A DNA stretch of 14,060 nucleotides from assembly GCA_964581105.1 (NCBI GenBank), contig CAZOMB010000025.1:1-14060 (forward strand). Reading direction: 5' to 3'. Positions 1 to 6,995 of this stretch are shown here, in pieces; the stretch's first letter is position 1; every line of letters begins with the position of its first letter. Made by a program: the position numbers and the translations under genes. Below the pieces are notes generated by a model, which was not told the DNA's origin, did not search any database, and was given only the letters and a program-made list of their open reading frames with translations. Source of the DNA: UBA10161 sp964581105 (lineage in GTDB: Archaea > Micrarchaeota > Micrarchaeia > Anstonellales > Anstonellaceae).

Positions 1-217
1 ACATGTCGCTTTCAGCAATCCTTGCAAAGCCTTCTATTGAAGAGCCGTCAAACCAAGTTCCTCCATGCAAGACATCTTCAAGCCTTTCAACAGTTATTTC
101 ACACATTTTAGGGTTGCCTGCAATGTCTACGAACTCCAGGTCAACAAACTTGACATTCTTGCTTTTTGCGTCCTTTAGCACCCGCTGTGTCTCTTCCTGC
201 GTTATCTCCCCTAGCAT
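1..217 (-). CDS. glnA: glutamine synthetase, N-terminal part (runs off left edge)
   Basis: The minus strand reads out 72 residues of a type I glutamine synthetase, which makes glutamine from glutamate, ammonia and ATP in the cytoplasm. The diagnostic stretch is at residues 58-71, GGTWFDGSSIEGFARIAESD in outline, a hallmark of the beta-grasp N-terminal domain. It is preceded by the VKFVDLEFVDIAGNPK strand that is usual in GlnA. The ATG at 217 is chosen because a purine-rich AGGGGGTG site lies just upstream (minus strand, about 223-230) and the protein then starts MLGEITQEE, as expected for the family. The remaining roughly 370 residues, including the active site, are outside the window. A TATA box lies upstream and the gene is divergent from an Lrp-type regulator, so nitrogen- or amino-acid-responsive control is likely. 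Confidence 0.95.
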   Translation of the reverse strand, partial: MLGEITQEETQRVLKDAKSKNVKFVDLEFVDIAGNPKMCEITVERLEDVLHGGTWFDGSSIEGFARIAESDM

Positions 218-255
218 CTTCACACCCCCTGTTGCATTCTGTTGCTGCTAGCTCA

Positions 256-263
256 TATATATA
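256..263 (-). promoter_or_regulatory. TATA box of glnA
   Basis: TATATATA lies on the minus strand about 40 nt upstream of the glnA ATG, with a purine/A-rich BRE-like stretch (AGAATTAAC) on its upstream side. A start about 25 nt downstream would give a leader of roughly 15 nt that just contains the GGGGGTG ribosome site. Confidence 0.65.
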
Positions 264-299
264 GTTAATTCTGAAAAATAGCAAGAAATAAACAGAGCC

Positions 300-307
300 T
301 TTTTAAC
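300..307 (+). promoter_or_regulatory. candidate TATA box of the Lrp-type regulator
   Basis: TTTTTAAC lies about 57 nt before the ATG at 361. It would place the transcript start near 330, leaving a leader of about 30 nt that holds the AAGGTGG ribosome site (350-356). The 218-360 interval between the divergent genes is AT-rich and is the likely place for regulator binding. I see no clear perfect palindrome in it. Confidence 0.4.
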
Positions 308-360
308 TTCTATGCTCAAATGTCTAATAAAATAAGAAAAAATTGAAAGAAGGTGGACAA

Positions 361-807
361 ATGTTGGACAAGACAGACGAAGAAATCCTTCATGAGATTC
401 GCTCAAATTCCCGCCAGTCCTTCAGGAGAATAGCAGGAAAGCTGCACATGCACCCAACAACAGTCATCTCAAGGATAAAAAAGCTGGAAAAAACAGGCAT
501 AATCAAAGGGTATGGGGCAAACCTTGACCTGACAAAGCTGGGCTTTGAGTTCATGGGCATGGTCCAGATAAAAATCGCAAAAGGTGCAATGCTTGAAACC
601 CAGAAGAAAATAAGCAAAATAAGCGGGGTTGTAGCAGTATATGATGTCACAGGGGAATATGACAGCATTGCAATCATCGCAGCAAAAAACAGAGAAAAAT
701 TCTCAAACCTGATAAAGTCTTTTACAGGAATACCGCATGTTGAGCACACAAATACGCAAGTCGTACTGAAAATAATGAAGCCAACCTGGCAGTTTGAGCC
801 TGTCTAA
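361..807 (+). CDS. Lrp/AsnC-family transcriptional regulator
   Basis: This is a 148-residue protein with the two-domain Lrp architecture. The N-terminal winged helix-turn-helix spans about residues 4-50 (TDEEIL, RRIAGKLHMHPTTVISRIKKLEKTGII, the classic Lrp HTH and wing). A C-terminal RAM/ligand-binding domain spans about 63-148, with the GVVAVYDVTGEYD segment typical of the effector-binding and oligomerisation fold. The length matches the family. The start is ATG 361 because AAGGTGG lies 4 nt upstream. An in-frame TTG at 343 would put six extra residues in front of the family's usual start and bury that ribosome site in the coding sequence. Lrp proteins bind DNA as octamers or dimers and sense amino acids. 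Here the neighbour on the opposite strand is glnA, so glutamine synthetase and the regulator itself are the obvious targets. The effector cannot be read from the sequence. Confidence 0.92.
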   Translation: MLDKTDEEILHEIRSNSRQSFRRIAGKLHMHPTTVISRIKKLEKTGIIKGYGANLDLTKLGFEFMGMVQIKIAKGAMLETQKKISKISGVVAVYDVTGEYDSIAIIAAKNREKFSNLIKSFTGIPHVEHTNTQVVLKIMKPTWQFEPV

Positions 808-821
808 ACAAGCATTACAGC

Positions 822-1391
822 TCACTTGCCTGCCCTTACAAGCTCGCTTCTTGCCTGCTCAACCTGGTGCCTTGCAACATCCTGCTTTTTCCTGAAATTG
901 GGCAAAAGCGAGTTTGAAAACCTGATTGGCAAAAGCTCGTCATAAATGCTGCTCATCAGCTCAAAGTAGCGCTCTGCCTCCTTTGCCTTTCCCTTTTTCA
1001 GCATTTCAAGCATTTCCCTGCGAAGCTCGCCAACAAGGTCGCACAGGCCAAGCAAATAAGCCTCAAATGGCATTTTCAGCTCCTTCCATGAAGTGAGCGG
1101 CTTTTTTTCGACAGCAGCCAAAAGCAGCTTTGCCTCTGCTATCTCCTGGTAAACCTGCGAGAGAAGGTAAGAAAACCTCTCAGTATTTGCAAGGGGAGAA
1201 ACTTTTTTTTCTGCCTGCGAGATTTCTTCTTTTGCCTCTTTTACTTTTCCTGCATGAATCAGCTTTATTCCATTTGAGCAGTGCCTGATTATCTGCCTTG
1301 TAGAGCCAAGTATCCTGTCCTGTTCCTTTTCCCTTTTTTCAAGCTCTTTTACTATCTTTTCTATGTCTTTGCTAAGGTCTGTTTTTCCCAT
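822..1391 (-). CDS. translin-family protein
   Basis: This 189-residue, almost wholly helical protein matches the translin/TRAX family along its length. It has an RQIIRHCSNGIKLIHAG segment (about 32-48), a QEIAEAKLLLAA helix (about 82-93) at the place where TRAX carries acidic catalytic residues, and a C-terminal YELMSSIYDELLPIRF...LRRK-like...DVARHQVEQARSEL block (about 142-185). Family members form octameric shells that bind single-stranded RNA or DNA. Eukaryotic translin/TRAX (C3PO) and an archaeal TRAX-like protein have RNase activity on siRNA passenger strands or pre-tRNA fragments. Whether this copy is catalytic cannot be decided by eye. The start at 1391 is supported by a strong GGGGGGAGAT site a few nt upstream. 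It is convergent with the Lrp gene (14 nt gap) and divergent from UMP kinase. Confidence 0.85.
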   Translation of the reverse strand: MGKTDLSKDIEKIVKELEKREKEQDRILGSTRQIIRHCSNGIKLIHAGKVKEAKEEISQAEKKVSPLANTERFSYLLSQVYQEIAEAKLLLAAVEKKPLTSWKELKMPFEAYLLGLCDLVGELRREMLEMLKKGKAKEAERYFELMSSIYDELLPIRFSNSLLPNFRKKQDVARHQVEQARSELVRAGK

Positions 1392-1419
1392 TTAATCTCC
1401 CCCCACGATACTAGGTGAA

Positions 1420-1430
1420 TTGTTAAAACC
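1420..1430 (-). promoter_or_regulatory. candidate TATA box of the translin-family gene
   Basis: On the minus strand the interval reads GGTTTTAACAATT, a TATA-like stretch about 35 nt upstream of the ATG at 1391. This spacing leaves room for a very short leader containing the GGGGGGAG ribosome site. Confidence 0.4.
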
Positions 1431-1441
1431 ATCATTTAAAA
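1431..1441 (+). promoter_or_regulatory. TATA box of UMP kinase gene (leaderless)
   Basis: CATTTAAAAAC is centred about 27 nt upstream of the ATG at 1464. Initiation at the normal archaeal distance would fall at or next to the A of the start codon. No ribosome-binding site precedes the ATG, so the transcript is probably leaderless. Confidence 0.6.
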
Positions 1442-1463
1442 ACCTCTGCGGCAAAAACGCATC

Positions 1464-2141
1464 ATGAAAACAGTGGTTCTCTCATTAGGTGGCTCTCTGG
1501 TAAACCCAGGCAAGCCAGACAAGCAATATGTAAAGTCGCTTTTCAGGGTGCTCTCCTCAACAAAATACAGGTTTGGCATAGTAGTTGGAGGCGGCAAGCT
1601 TGCAAGAAAGTGGGCAGGCGCAGCGAGAAAAAAAGGTTCCAGCGAGTTTGAGGCAGATGAGGCAGCAATAGATGCAACCAAAAAAAACGCCCAGTTTGTC
1701 ATAGATGTGGTAAAAAAGAATGTCAACCGGGTTGTATGCAACAATTTTGAGCAGGCGCGCGCACAGGCAAAAAAGCACCGCTTCATTGTCATGGGCGGGA
1801 CAATTCCGGGGATAACAACAGATTCTGATGCAGTTCTATTGGCAGAATGCCTCAAAAGCAAGCGCGTGATAAACCTCTCCAATATTGACGGGGTATATTC
1901 AGCCAACCCAATCCGCCACCCAAACGCAAAGAAATTCCACAGGATGAACTATGCCCAGCTAATAGACTTGGCAGGGAAAAATGACATGAGAAAGGCAGGA
2001 ACGCACTTTGTATTTGACTTTTTGGCATGCAAACTGCTTGCCCGCTCAGGAATATGCGCCCATTTTGTGCATGGGAAAAACCTCCTTGATGTTCGAAAAG
2101 CAGTTGAAGGAAAAAAGCATGGCGGAACAGTTGTAAGGTAA
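1464..2141 (+). CDS. pyrH: UMP kinase, archaeal type
   Basis: This is a 225-residue amino-acid-kinase-fold enzyme that phosphorylates UMP to UDP with ATP in pyrimidine synthesis. The N-terminus MKTVVLSLGGSLV is the phosphate-binding strand-loop. FGIVVGGGKLARKW (about 32-45) is the second glycine loop. VMGGTIPGITTDSDAVLLAE (about 109-128) is the UMP-binding segment of archaeal PyrH. INLSNIDGVYSANP (about 136-149) is the nucleotide-binding block. Length and motif order match archaeal UMP kinases, which are shorter than most related aspartate or acetylglutamate kinases. The ATG is fixed by the motif starting at residue 1 and by a TATA box 27 nt upstream. It is convergent with the CPBP gene (8 nt between stops). 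Confidence 0.93.
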   Translation: MKTVVLSLGGSLVNPGKPDKQYVKSLFRVLSSTKYRFGIVVGGGKLARKWAGAARKKGSSEFEADEAAIDATKKNAQFVIDVVKKNVNRVVCNNFEQARAQAKKHRFIVMGGTIPGITTDSDAVLLAECLKSKRVINLSNIDGVYSANPIRHPNAKKFHRMNYAQLIDLAGKNDMRKAGTHFVFDFLACKLLARSGICAHFVHGKNLLDVRKAVEGKKHGGTVVR

Positions 2142-2149
2142 GCTACTTT

Positions 2150-2785
2150 TCAGCAAAGAATGAAAGGGTTTGAGAGAATTATCATAGTATTCCAAGCAGC
2201 ATGGAAGATAATGCTGGGCAAAAGGTTCTTTCCATTAAAATAGAAAAGTGCGCCACCAGCTATTCCAGATATAATTATGGCAAACATATTTCCTTTTCCG
2301 TGAACTAGGCCAAAAAGAATGCCTTGAAGAACAATCCCAACCAAAACTAGGGCTAAAGACAATCTTCCAAATTTCCATTCCTTTAGTTTACCTTTTGCAG
2401 TCAAATTGAAAAGTTGCAGCAAAGGTATGATCAACACTCCGAATATGAACCCCCGATAGACTATCTCCTCATTTATAGGTGCGAGTATGGCGCTGGTAGA
2501 TATTGCAAGGCACAGAGGCTCACTCCGGCTACCAAGAGGCAAGCCAAGCACAGTCAGCAAAAACAAGAGAATGAATGCCAAAAACACCGGAAGATAGATG
2601 CACTTTAGTGCTGAATCATATTTTATCTTTATTTCTTTGATTAGGTTGAATAAGGCGATCTTTTGTTTATCAGAAAAAAATCTCCCTCTTTTCATGAGCC
2701 CGTGATACAGAAGAAACAAAATTATGGCTGCCAACGAAGGATAAATTACCCTGTTCAGCCAATCAAAAGAGGCATAGTCAAACAT
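2150..2785 (-). CDS. CPBP-family intramembrane glutamic endopeptidase
   Basis: This is a multi-pass membrane protein of 211 residues from ATG 2785. The three CPBP (Abi, CAAX-protease and bacteriocin-processing) motifs are present: EExxxR at residues 106-111 (NEEIVYRGF), FxxxH at about 158-162 (FGLVH), and HxxxN at 195-199 (FHAAWN). Hydrophobic segments cover about 14-28, 64-80, 90-105, 117-127, 145-160, 168-183 and 190-205. The family cleaves substrates within the membrane; the substrate here is unknown. ATG 2785 lies 10 nt after the stop of the restriction-methylase gene, with an AGGT site overlapping that stop. A longer form from 2818 would overlap the upstream gene and add 11 residues. The tight spacing suggests co-transcription and translational coupling. 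Archaeal and bacterial CPBP proteins are often linked to immunity to self-made peptides or to phage, but also to protein maturation. Confidence 0.85.
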   Translation of the reverse strand: MFDYASFDWLNRVIYPSLAAIILFLLYHGLMKRGRFFSDKQKIALFNLIKEIKIKYDSALKCIYLPVFLAFILLFLLTVLGLPLGSRSEPLCLAISTSAILAPINEEIVYRGFIFGVLIIPLLQLFNLTAKGKLKEWKFGRLSLALVLVGIVLQGILFGLVHGKGNMFAIIISGIAGGALFYFNGKNLLPSIIFHAAWNTMIILSNPFILC

Positions 2786-2795
2786 CTGAAGCGAC

Positions 2796-5504
2796 CTATT
2801 TCTTGAAACTTTCCTCAATTATCTTTTTCTCCTTCTCAGTTATTCCATAAAGCTTGTACACATGCTCATCAATCTGTGCATCTGTTCTTTTGATTTCCTC
2901 CTCAAGCCTCTGGCGCTCAGTTGTTTTTACATCTCCCATCTCAATGAGCTTTTTGTTCATTTCCAGCATTTTATCAACAAGCTTTATGATTGGTTGCTGC
3001 TCGTGTTCTATCTTTTTGGGCACAGGCAACTCTTCAATTGCCCTGTTGTATATCTGTAATTTGTCACCAAGCTTTATCTTGAAGTAGTAGCTAATAAGTT
3101 TCGAATTTAAGAGACCGAGCAAGAATTTTAGGTCATATTTGCTTGCTATATTTAACTCTGATTCTTCAAATTGCAATTTTTTAGCCAGAGAGATTTTCAT
3201 TAGACAGCATATTAGTGTGTTTTCAACGTAATAATTCTCATCGTCAAATGTTGTGGATATGCGTCCTCTCCCCATTATTCTTTTCATAAGTATTTTCTGG
3301 TTTTCAAAAAGCTCTGGAAATTTACTGCTACAATGTTTTTCAGGCTGGTAATCCAGATAGTTTCCATTCCAAGAAATGGCATATCTATCTGTTTCCTTTG
3401 CTTCTAAATATTTTTTATACCCGGCTTTTTTTGTGTGGTGGATGAACTCCTGTTTTGTTCTGCCACTATCTCTTTCGTATACCTCAACCCCTTTACTGAT
3501 GTAAGCTATTTCTTTGAGTTGAAGTGATTCCTGTTGTATTTTTTGAATGAGTGGCTTTGACTCAGATGTAATCTCTAGCTTGAACATGTAATCACTGTTA
3601 TTATAGAAGTCATCGGGTGCTATCTTCTCAGTTTTCTTTATTGCTCCGTCAACTATAGTGGATTTGAATGACTCCTGCTTTGATTTGCCTTTTCTACAAA
3701 TAACTATGCAGTTTTTGACTTGTGCATCTTGAAAGACTTTGAACTCGGATAAGTCAACTATTTCTAGGATAGTACATTCATCAAGTATAATCTTTCTGAG
3801 TTTTGTTGCATATGGCTGATTAAGGAGAGAATACGGGACTATGAAAGCAAAAAAACCACCGGCCTTTAAAAGAGAAAGTGCCCTTTCGATAAACAAAATA
3901 TAAATGTCAAAGGTTCTGTAAGCAGTCTGATAAATTTTGGAAAAGTATTCACGGTCGTCGCTTTCCAAATTTCTACTCCTGATGTAAGGAGGATTCCCAA
4001 TGACAACGTCAAATCCTCCTGCATCCATGACTTCCTTGAACTCGTCCTCCCAGTTTAAGGGATGTTTCTTTTCCTTCCAATGGGGACCAAACAGCTTCTC
4101 CATCTCCTCTTCTGTGCCTGAAATCAGTGAGTTGCCCCTCTTTATGTTGTCAGAAAGAGGGGGCAGCAGGCCGCGCCTTGTGGCAGCGCGCAAAAGCAGA
4201 TTCAAATAGACTATTTCAATTGCTTTTATATCGAGGTCAACGCCATGGATGTTCTTTGTGAGTATGTCATGCGCGTTTTTCGATACATTTTCCCCAAGCA
4301 TCTGGTGGTCCCCGCTGTTCTTCTTGCTATAAGCCTCGCGCAGAACCTCAAATGCGCGTATCAGGAAAGAGCCTGAGCCGCAGGCAGGGTCAAGTATTTT
4401 TATCTTTTTCAAGTCCTCTGCCGTCTTTGCCTTTGCCACAAGCTCTCCCAGCGTGTTCTTCACTATGTAATCAACAATGTAGGTGGGGGTATAGTAGATG
4501 CCCATCTCCTTGCGCTTGCCATTCTTCTTGAGCATTCCTCCTCCTTCGCGCATTACAGTGGCAAGGTACTGCTCATAGACATTTCCAAGGACATCTGCAT
4601 TTATGGCTGAAAAGTCGTACGTGTAAAGTCCAACAACTACCTCTTGCAAAACTTCTGCATCAAGGTAAAGTTCCCCTGCAAGGTGGGGGGAAAACAGGTC
4701 ACTGTCATATATCTCATTGAACTCATCAGTGATGTCTCCAAGGTAACGGCTGAGCTTGCGCTTATTCTCCAACCGGAATGATCTGACTGCCTCCATAAGC
4801 CTCTGGTTTTCTATCCCCCTGTCTTCGCATGTTCTTATGAAAACAAGCCTGTTCAAGAGCCTCTGCACGCCCTCATCAATCTGCTCTTTGGAAAGCTTGT
4901 TCATGCGCGAGTGCTTGGCTATGTTGCGTGTCAGCGCCCCTCTCCATTCCCTGAGGTCTGCATACAGGGTCTTTGTGACAGGCTCGCGCGGTTTGCCCTT
5001 GCCAACTCTCTGTGCATAAGCGTCAAGTTTGCCCTTGAGGATGCTCTCTTTGGACAAATGCCAAAGCTCATCCATCCTGCTTGCATACTCATTAAACTCG
5101 AACTTCAGGAATCGTTGTTCTCCTTCCCTCCAGTCAGAGTTGTATATTATCAGCTGCCTGAAGTTGGTAAGCAGAACCCAAGGGACAGACTGGTAATAAG
5201 AGTAATCTATTGCCTGCTTGGTTTCCTTTTCCCCCAAAACCACTCCTGCTGCCTTTGCCTCAATGAAAAAGTGCACAACCCCACTTGTCTTGAACGAATA
5301 GTCAACCCTGCCTTTGGAAAGAGCGCTCTCCCTTGAAACTTCCTCAACCTCATGCATTTTCCAGCCAAGAGCCTCAAAAAGTGGCTCAATGAATATTGCC
5401 TTTGTATCGTTCTCACTAATCCTTGCCAGCCTCCCTTCCTTCTCATAACGGCTGAATTTTGCAATAAGCTCCTCAATTCTTAGCTTTGCCTCCTCTTTTT
5501 TCAT
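2796..5504 (-). CDS. type IIG-like restriction endonuclease-DNA adenine methyltransferase
   Basis: A 902-residue single chain combines all parts of an Eco57I/BREX-PglX-like or type IIG enzyme. Residues 1-130 resemble a PD-(D/E)xK nuclease domain of the HsdR-N type: GRVDYSF with Asp68, then FFIEAKA with Glu82 and Lys84. A helical linker is followed by the gamma-type N6-adenine methyltransferase: GIYYTP (335-340), SAM motif I DPACGSG (372-378) and catalytic motif IV NPPY (504-507). The C-terminal third (about 515-815) is the target-recognition region, including a TaqI-like segment with RIMGRGRIS and NYYVENT, and a terminal coiled coil completes it. No separate S or R subunit is present, consistent with a self-contained enzyme. 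GTGATAGG just before ATG 5504 is the probable ribosome site. The recognition region is visibly more AT-rich than the methylase core, which suggests domain exchange. Confidence 0.9.
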   Translation of the reverse strand: MKKEEAKLRIEELIAKFSRYEKEGRLARISENDTKAIFIEPLFEALGWKMHEVEEVSRESALSKGRVDYSFKTSGVVHFFIEAKAAGVVLGEKETKQAIDYSYYQSVPWVLLTNFRQLIIYNSDWREGEQRFLKFEFNEYASRMDELWHLSKESILKGKLDAYAQRVGKGKPREPVTKTLYADLREWRGALTRNIAKHSRMNKLSKEQIDEGVQRLLNRLVFIRTCEDRGIENQRLMEAVRSFRLENKRKLSRYLGDITDEFNEIYDSDLFSPHLAGELYLDAEVLQEVVVGLYTYDFSAINADVLGNVYEQYLATVMREGGGMLKKNGKRKEMGIYYTPTYIVDYIVKNTLGELVAKAKTAEDLKKIKILDPACGSGSFLIRAFEVLREAYSKKNSGDHQMLGENVSKNAHDILTKNIHGVDLDIKAIEIVYLNLLLRAATRRGLLPPLSDNIKRGNSLISGTEEEMEKLFGPHWKEKKHPLNWEDEFKEVMDAGGFDVVIGNPPYIRSRNLESDDREYFSKIYQTAYRTFDIYILFIERALSLLKAGGFFAFIVPYSLLNQPYATKLRKIILDECTILEIVDLSEFKVFQDAQVKNCIVICRKGKSKQESFKSTIVDGAIKKTEKIAPDDFYNNSDYMFKLEITSESKPLIQKIQQESLQLKEIAYISKGVEVYERDSGRTKQEFIHHTKKAGYKKYLEAKETDRYAISWNGNYLDYQPEKHCSSKFPELFENQKILMKRIMGRGRISTTFDDENYYVENTLICCLMKISLAKKLQFEESELNIASKYDLKFLLGLLNSKLISYYFKIKLGDKLQIYNRAIEELPVPKKIEHEQQPIIKLVDKMLEMNKKLIEMGDVKTTERQRLEEEIKRTDAQIDEHVYKLYGITEKEKKIIEESFKK

Positions 5505-5526
5505 CCTATCACAACTTTCTTCAGAG

Positions 5527-5540
5527 ATTAAATAGATAAA
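5527..5540 (-). promoter_or_regulatory. candidate TATA region of the restriction-methylase gene
   Basis: The minus strand reads TTTATCTATTTAAT between the kinase/deaminase stop (5565) and the ATG at 5504. This gives one or two TATA-like boxes 25-35 nt upstream. It suggests that the restriction unit has its own promoter rather than depending on the upstream metabolic operon. Confidence 0.45.
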
Positions 5541-5564
5541 CCTTTCTCAAGCAGGGTGCCAGTG

Positions 5565-6584
5565 CTAGTCTTTTTCAAGTTTTATCTGCCTTACGCCAAT
5601 TCCTGCCTCGCGCAATAGCTTCAAAGGCATTTCACCAAGCGGGTAATTGGAGTTGTATACTACTTCTTTTATCCCTGAATTGATTATCATTTTTGTGCAC
5701 ATGATGCATGGTGAAAAAGTCGTGTAAATGGTCGAATCCTTTATTGAAATCCCATGGTATGCTGCCTGGACAATTGCATTTTCCTCGCCATGTGAGCACA
5801 CGCATTCCTCAAGCTTTGTGCCGCTTTGCGCAAAAGAGTTGCAGCGTGGGCATCCCCCTTCATTGCAATTCCTTATTCCCCTAGGGGTTCCATTGTAGCC
5901 TGTTGAAACAATCCTTTTGTCCTTTACAATGACTGCAGCAACATGCCTTTTCAGGCAGTTGCTCCTAGAAGCAACTACCTTGGCAATATTCATGAAATAA
6001 ACATCCCAGTCAGGCCTTTTTGGCTTAAAGTCTGCTGAAAGCTCTGAGAGAATTTCATCAACTGCTGAATAAAGGTCCTTGAATGAGCCTGCATTTTCTA
6101 TCTTTTTTGTTGCAAGAGGAAAAACCTCAACAAGCTTTTGGCCAAACTCATCCTTGCCATCCATTTCAACCTTGTCAATTATCCTGAATGCCTCATAGCT
6201 TCTGGGGTCTCCTTCCCTTTTCCTTTGCTTCATCCTTGAAAATCTTTTTTCTGGCGATGCAGTGACATAAACAAGTGTCATTTTGCCTGTGGCAAGAAGG
6301 GCCTTTGCCTCTGCAGGGTTTCTTATTGAGTCAATTACATAGTTCCTGTCATCCTGAAGCTTGTCAATTGTCCTTTTTGCCAAAATATCTGAGCCAAAGT
6401 TCTTTCTAAGCTCATTTCCCTTTGCAATAAGCGTCTCTCTTATTATTTCCTTTCCAGCTGAGGCAAGCTCTTCTCTTATCACATCTGACAAAGAGTAGTA
6501 GTAAAACCCCTTTTTCGCTAAGTAATCTGCAACTGTGCCTTTGCCAGCGCAGTTTTCCCCAGTTAAGCCAATAATGATACTCAT
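5565..6584 (-). CDS. P-loop nucleotide kinase-like domain fused to dCMP deaminase
   Basis: A 339-residue two-domain protein. Residues 1-180 form a P-loop kinase-like domain with an intact Walker A GLTGENCAGKGT (6-17) and an RMKQRKREGD lid-like stretch (117-126), recalling dephospho-CoA kinase and (d)NMP kinases. Residues 190-339 are a zinc-dependent deoxycytidylate deaminase: upstream Cys pairs (C240, C245, C248, C261), HGEENA with zinc ligand His265 and catalytic Glu267, and SPCIMC with Cys293 and Cys296. The deaminase converts dCMP to dUMP for dTTP synthesis. The start is ATG 6584: it sits one residue from the first kinase strand and is preceded by GGTGTG. An upstream in-frame extension to 6677 only adds a low-complexity hydrophobic run that overlaps the previous gene. 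Yeast Dcd1 and the antiphage enzyme AvcD have the same order of domains. It is the last gene of the five-gene run. Confidence 0.88.
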   Translation of the reverse strand: MSIIIGLTGENCAGKGTVADYLAKKGFYYYSLSDVIREELASAGKEIIRETLIAKGNELRKNFGSDILAKRTIDKLQDDRNYVIDSIRNPAEAKALLATGKMTLVYVTASPEKRFSRMKQRKREGDPRSYEAFRIIDKVEMDGKDEFGQKLVEVFPLATKKIENAGSFKDLYSAVDEILSELSADFKPKRPDWDVYFMNIAKVVASRSNCLKRHVAAVIVKDKRIVSTGYNGTPRGIRNCNEGGCPRCNSFAQSGTKLEECVCSHGEENAIVQAAYHGISIKDSTIYTTFSPCIMCTKMIINSGIKEVVYNSNYPLGEMPLKLLREAGIGVRQIKLEKD

Positions 6585-6633
6585 TGCCACACACCAGGCT
6601 ACAAATAGAAATGAAAAGAAATAAAATAGGTGG

Positions 6634-6987
6634 CTAATGCGTCTGGCGCTTTGTCTGGCTCTTTCCTGTTGCCCCAAGGCTAGTTTTGACTGAATCCTTG
6701 GTTATCTGCGTGCTGTCCTTTCTTGCTATTTCTTTCATGAGTTGGTACTTTTCATCATTTACAATAATTGTGCCTCTTTTGCTGACCTGCTTAGTGGCTG
6801 GTGGCTTTTCCTTTACTGGTGGCCGGTTTCCAGTCTCATTAGTTCCAAAAATATTGGTAAAACGTGCAAGCAAGGTCAAAGAGAGCATAACAAGGAAAGG
6901 GACAGAGGCCCAACGGATTATCTTGTGAACAGTTGGCTGCTCTTTTGCTTTATCTAATATATATTCAGCGACGTTCTTTTTACCCAT
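6634..6987 (-). CDS. small single-span membrane protein of unknown function
   Basis: I do not recognise this 117-residue protein. It has a short charged N-terminus, one hydrophobic segment at about residues 27-46 (ASVPFLVMLSLTLLARF), a Pro/Lys-rich stretch (about 52-66, NRPPVKEKPPATK), and a compact basic-polar C-terminal part with GTIIVNDEKYQLMKEIA (about 71-87). It is probably a single-pass membrane protein with a soluble tail. The start is taken as ATG 6987, 8 nt after the Dph2 stop, with GTGGGA just before it. A GTG at 6999 would overlap the Dph2 stop as GTGA and add four residues. The tight spacing places it in the same transcript as Dph2 and the deaminase fusion. The tail could equally be a regulator or a scaffold; nothing decides this. 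Confidence 0.65.
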   Translation of the reverse strand: MGKKNVAEYILDKAKEQPTVHKIIRWASVPFLVMLSLTLLARFTNIFGTNETGNRPPVKEKPPATKQVSKRGTIIVNDEKYQLMKEIARKDSTQITKDSVKTSLGATGKSQTKRQTH

Positions 6988-6995
6988 TGTCCCAC

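Noticed and set aside
3..251. Plus-strand 82-residue open frame at the left end
   Set aside because: It is the antisense of glutamine synthetase, whose conserved motif reads clearly on the minus strand.
6585..6677. 31-residue hydrophobic N-terminal extension of the kinase/deaminase, suggesting membrane anchoring
   Set aside because: It overlaps the previous gene, and the Walker A strand begins right after the internal ATG at 6584, which has its own ribosome site.
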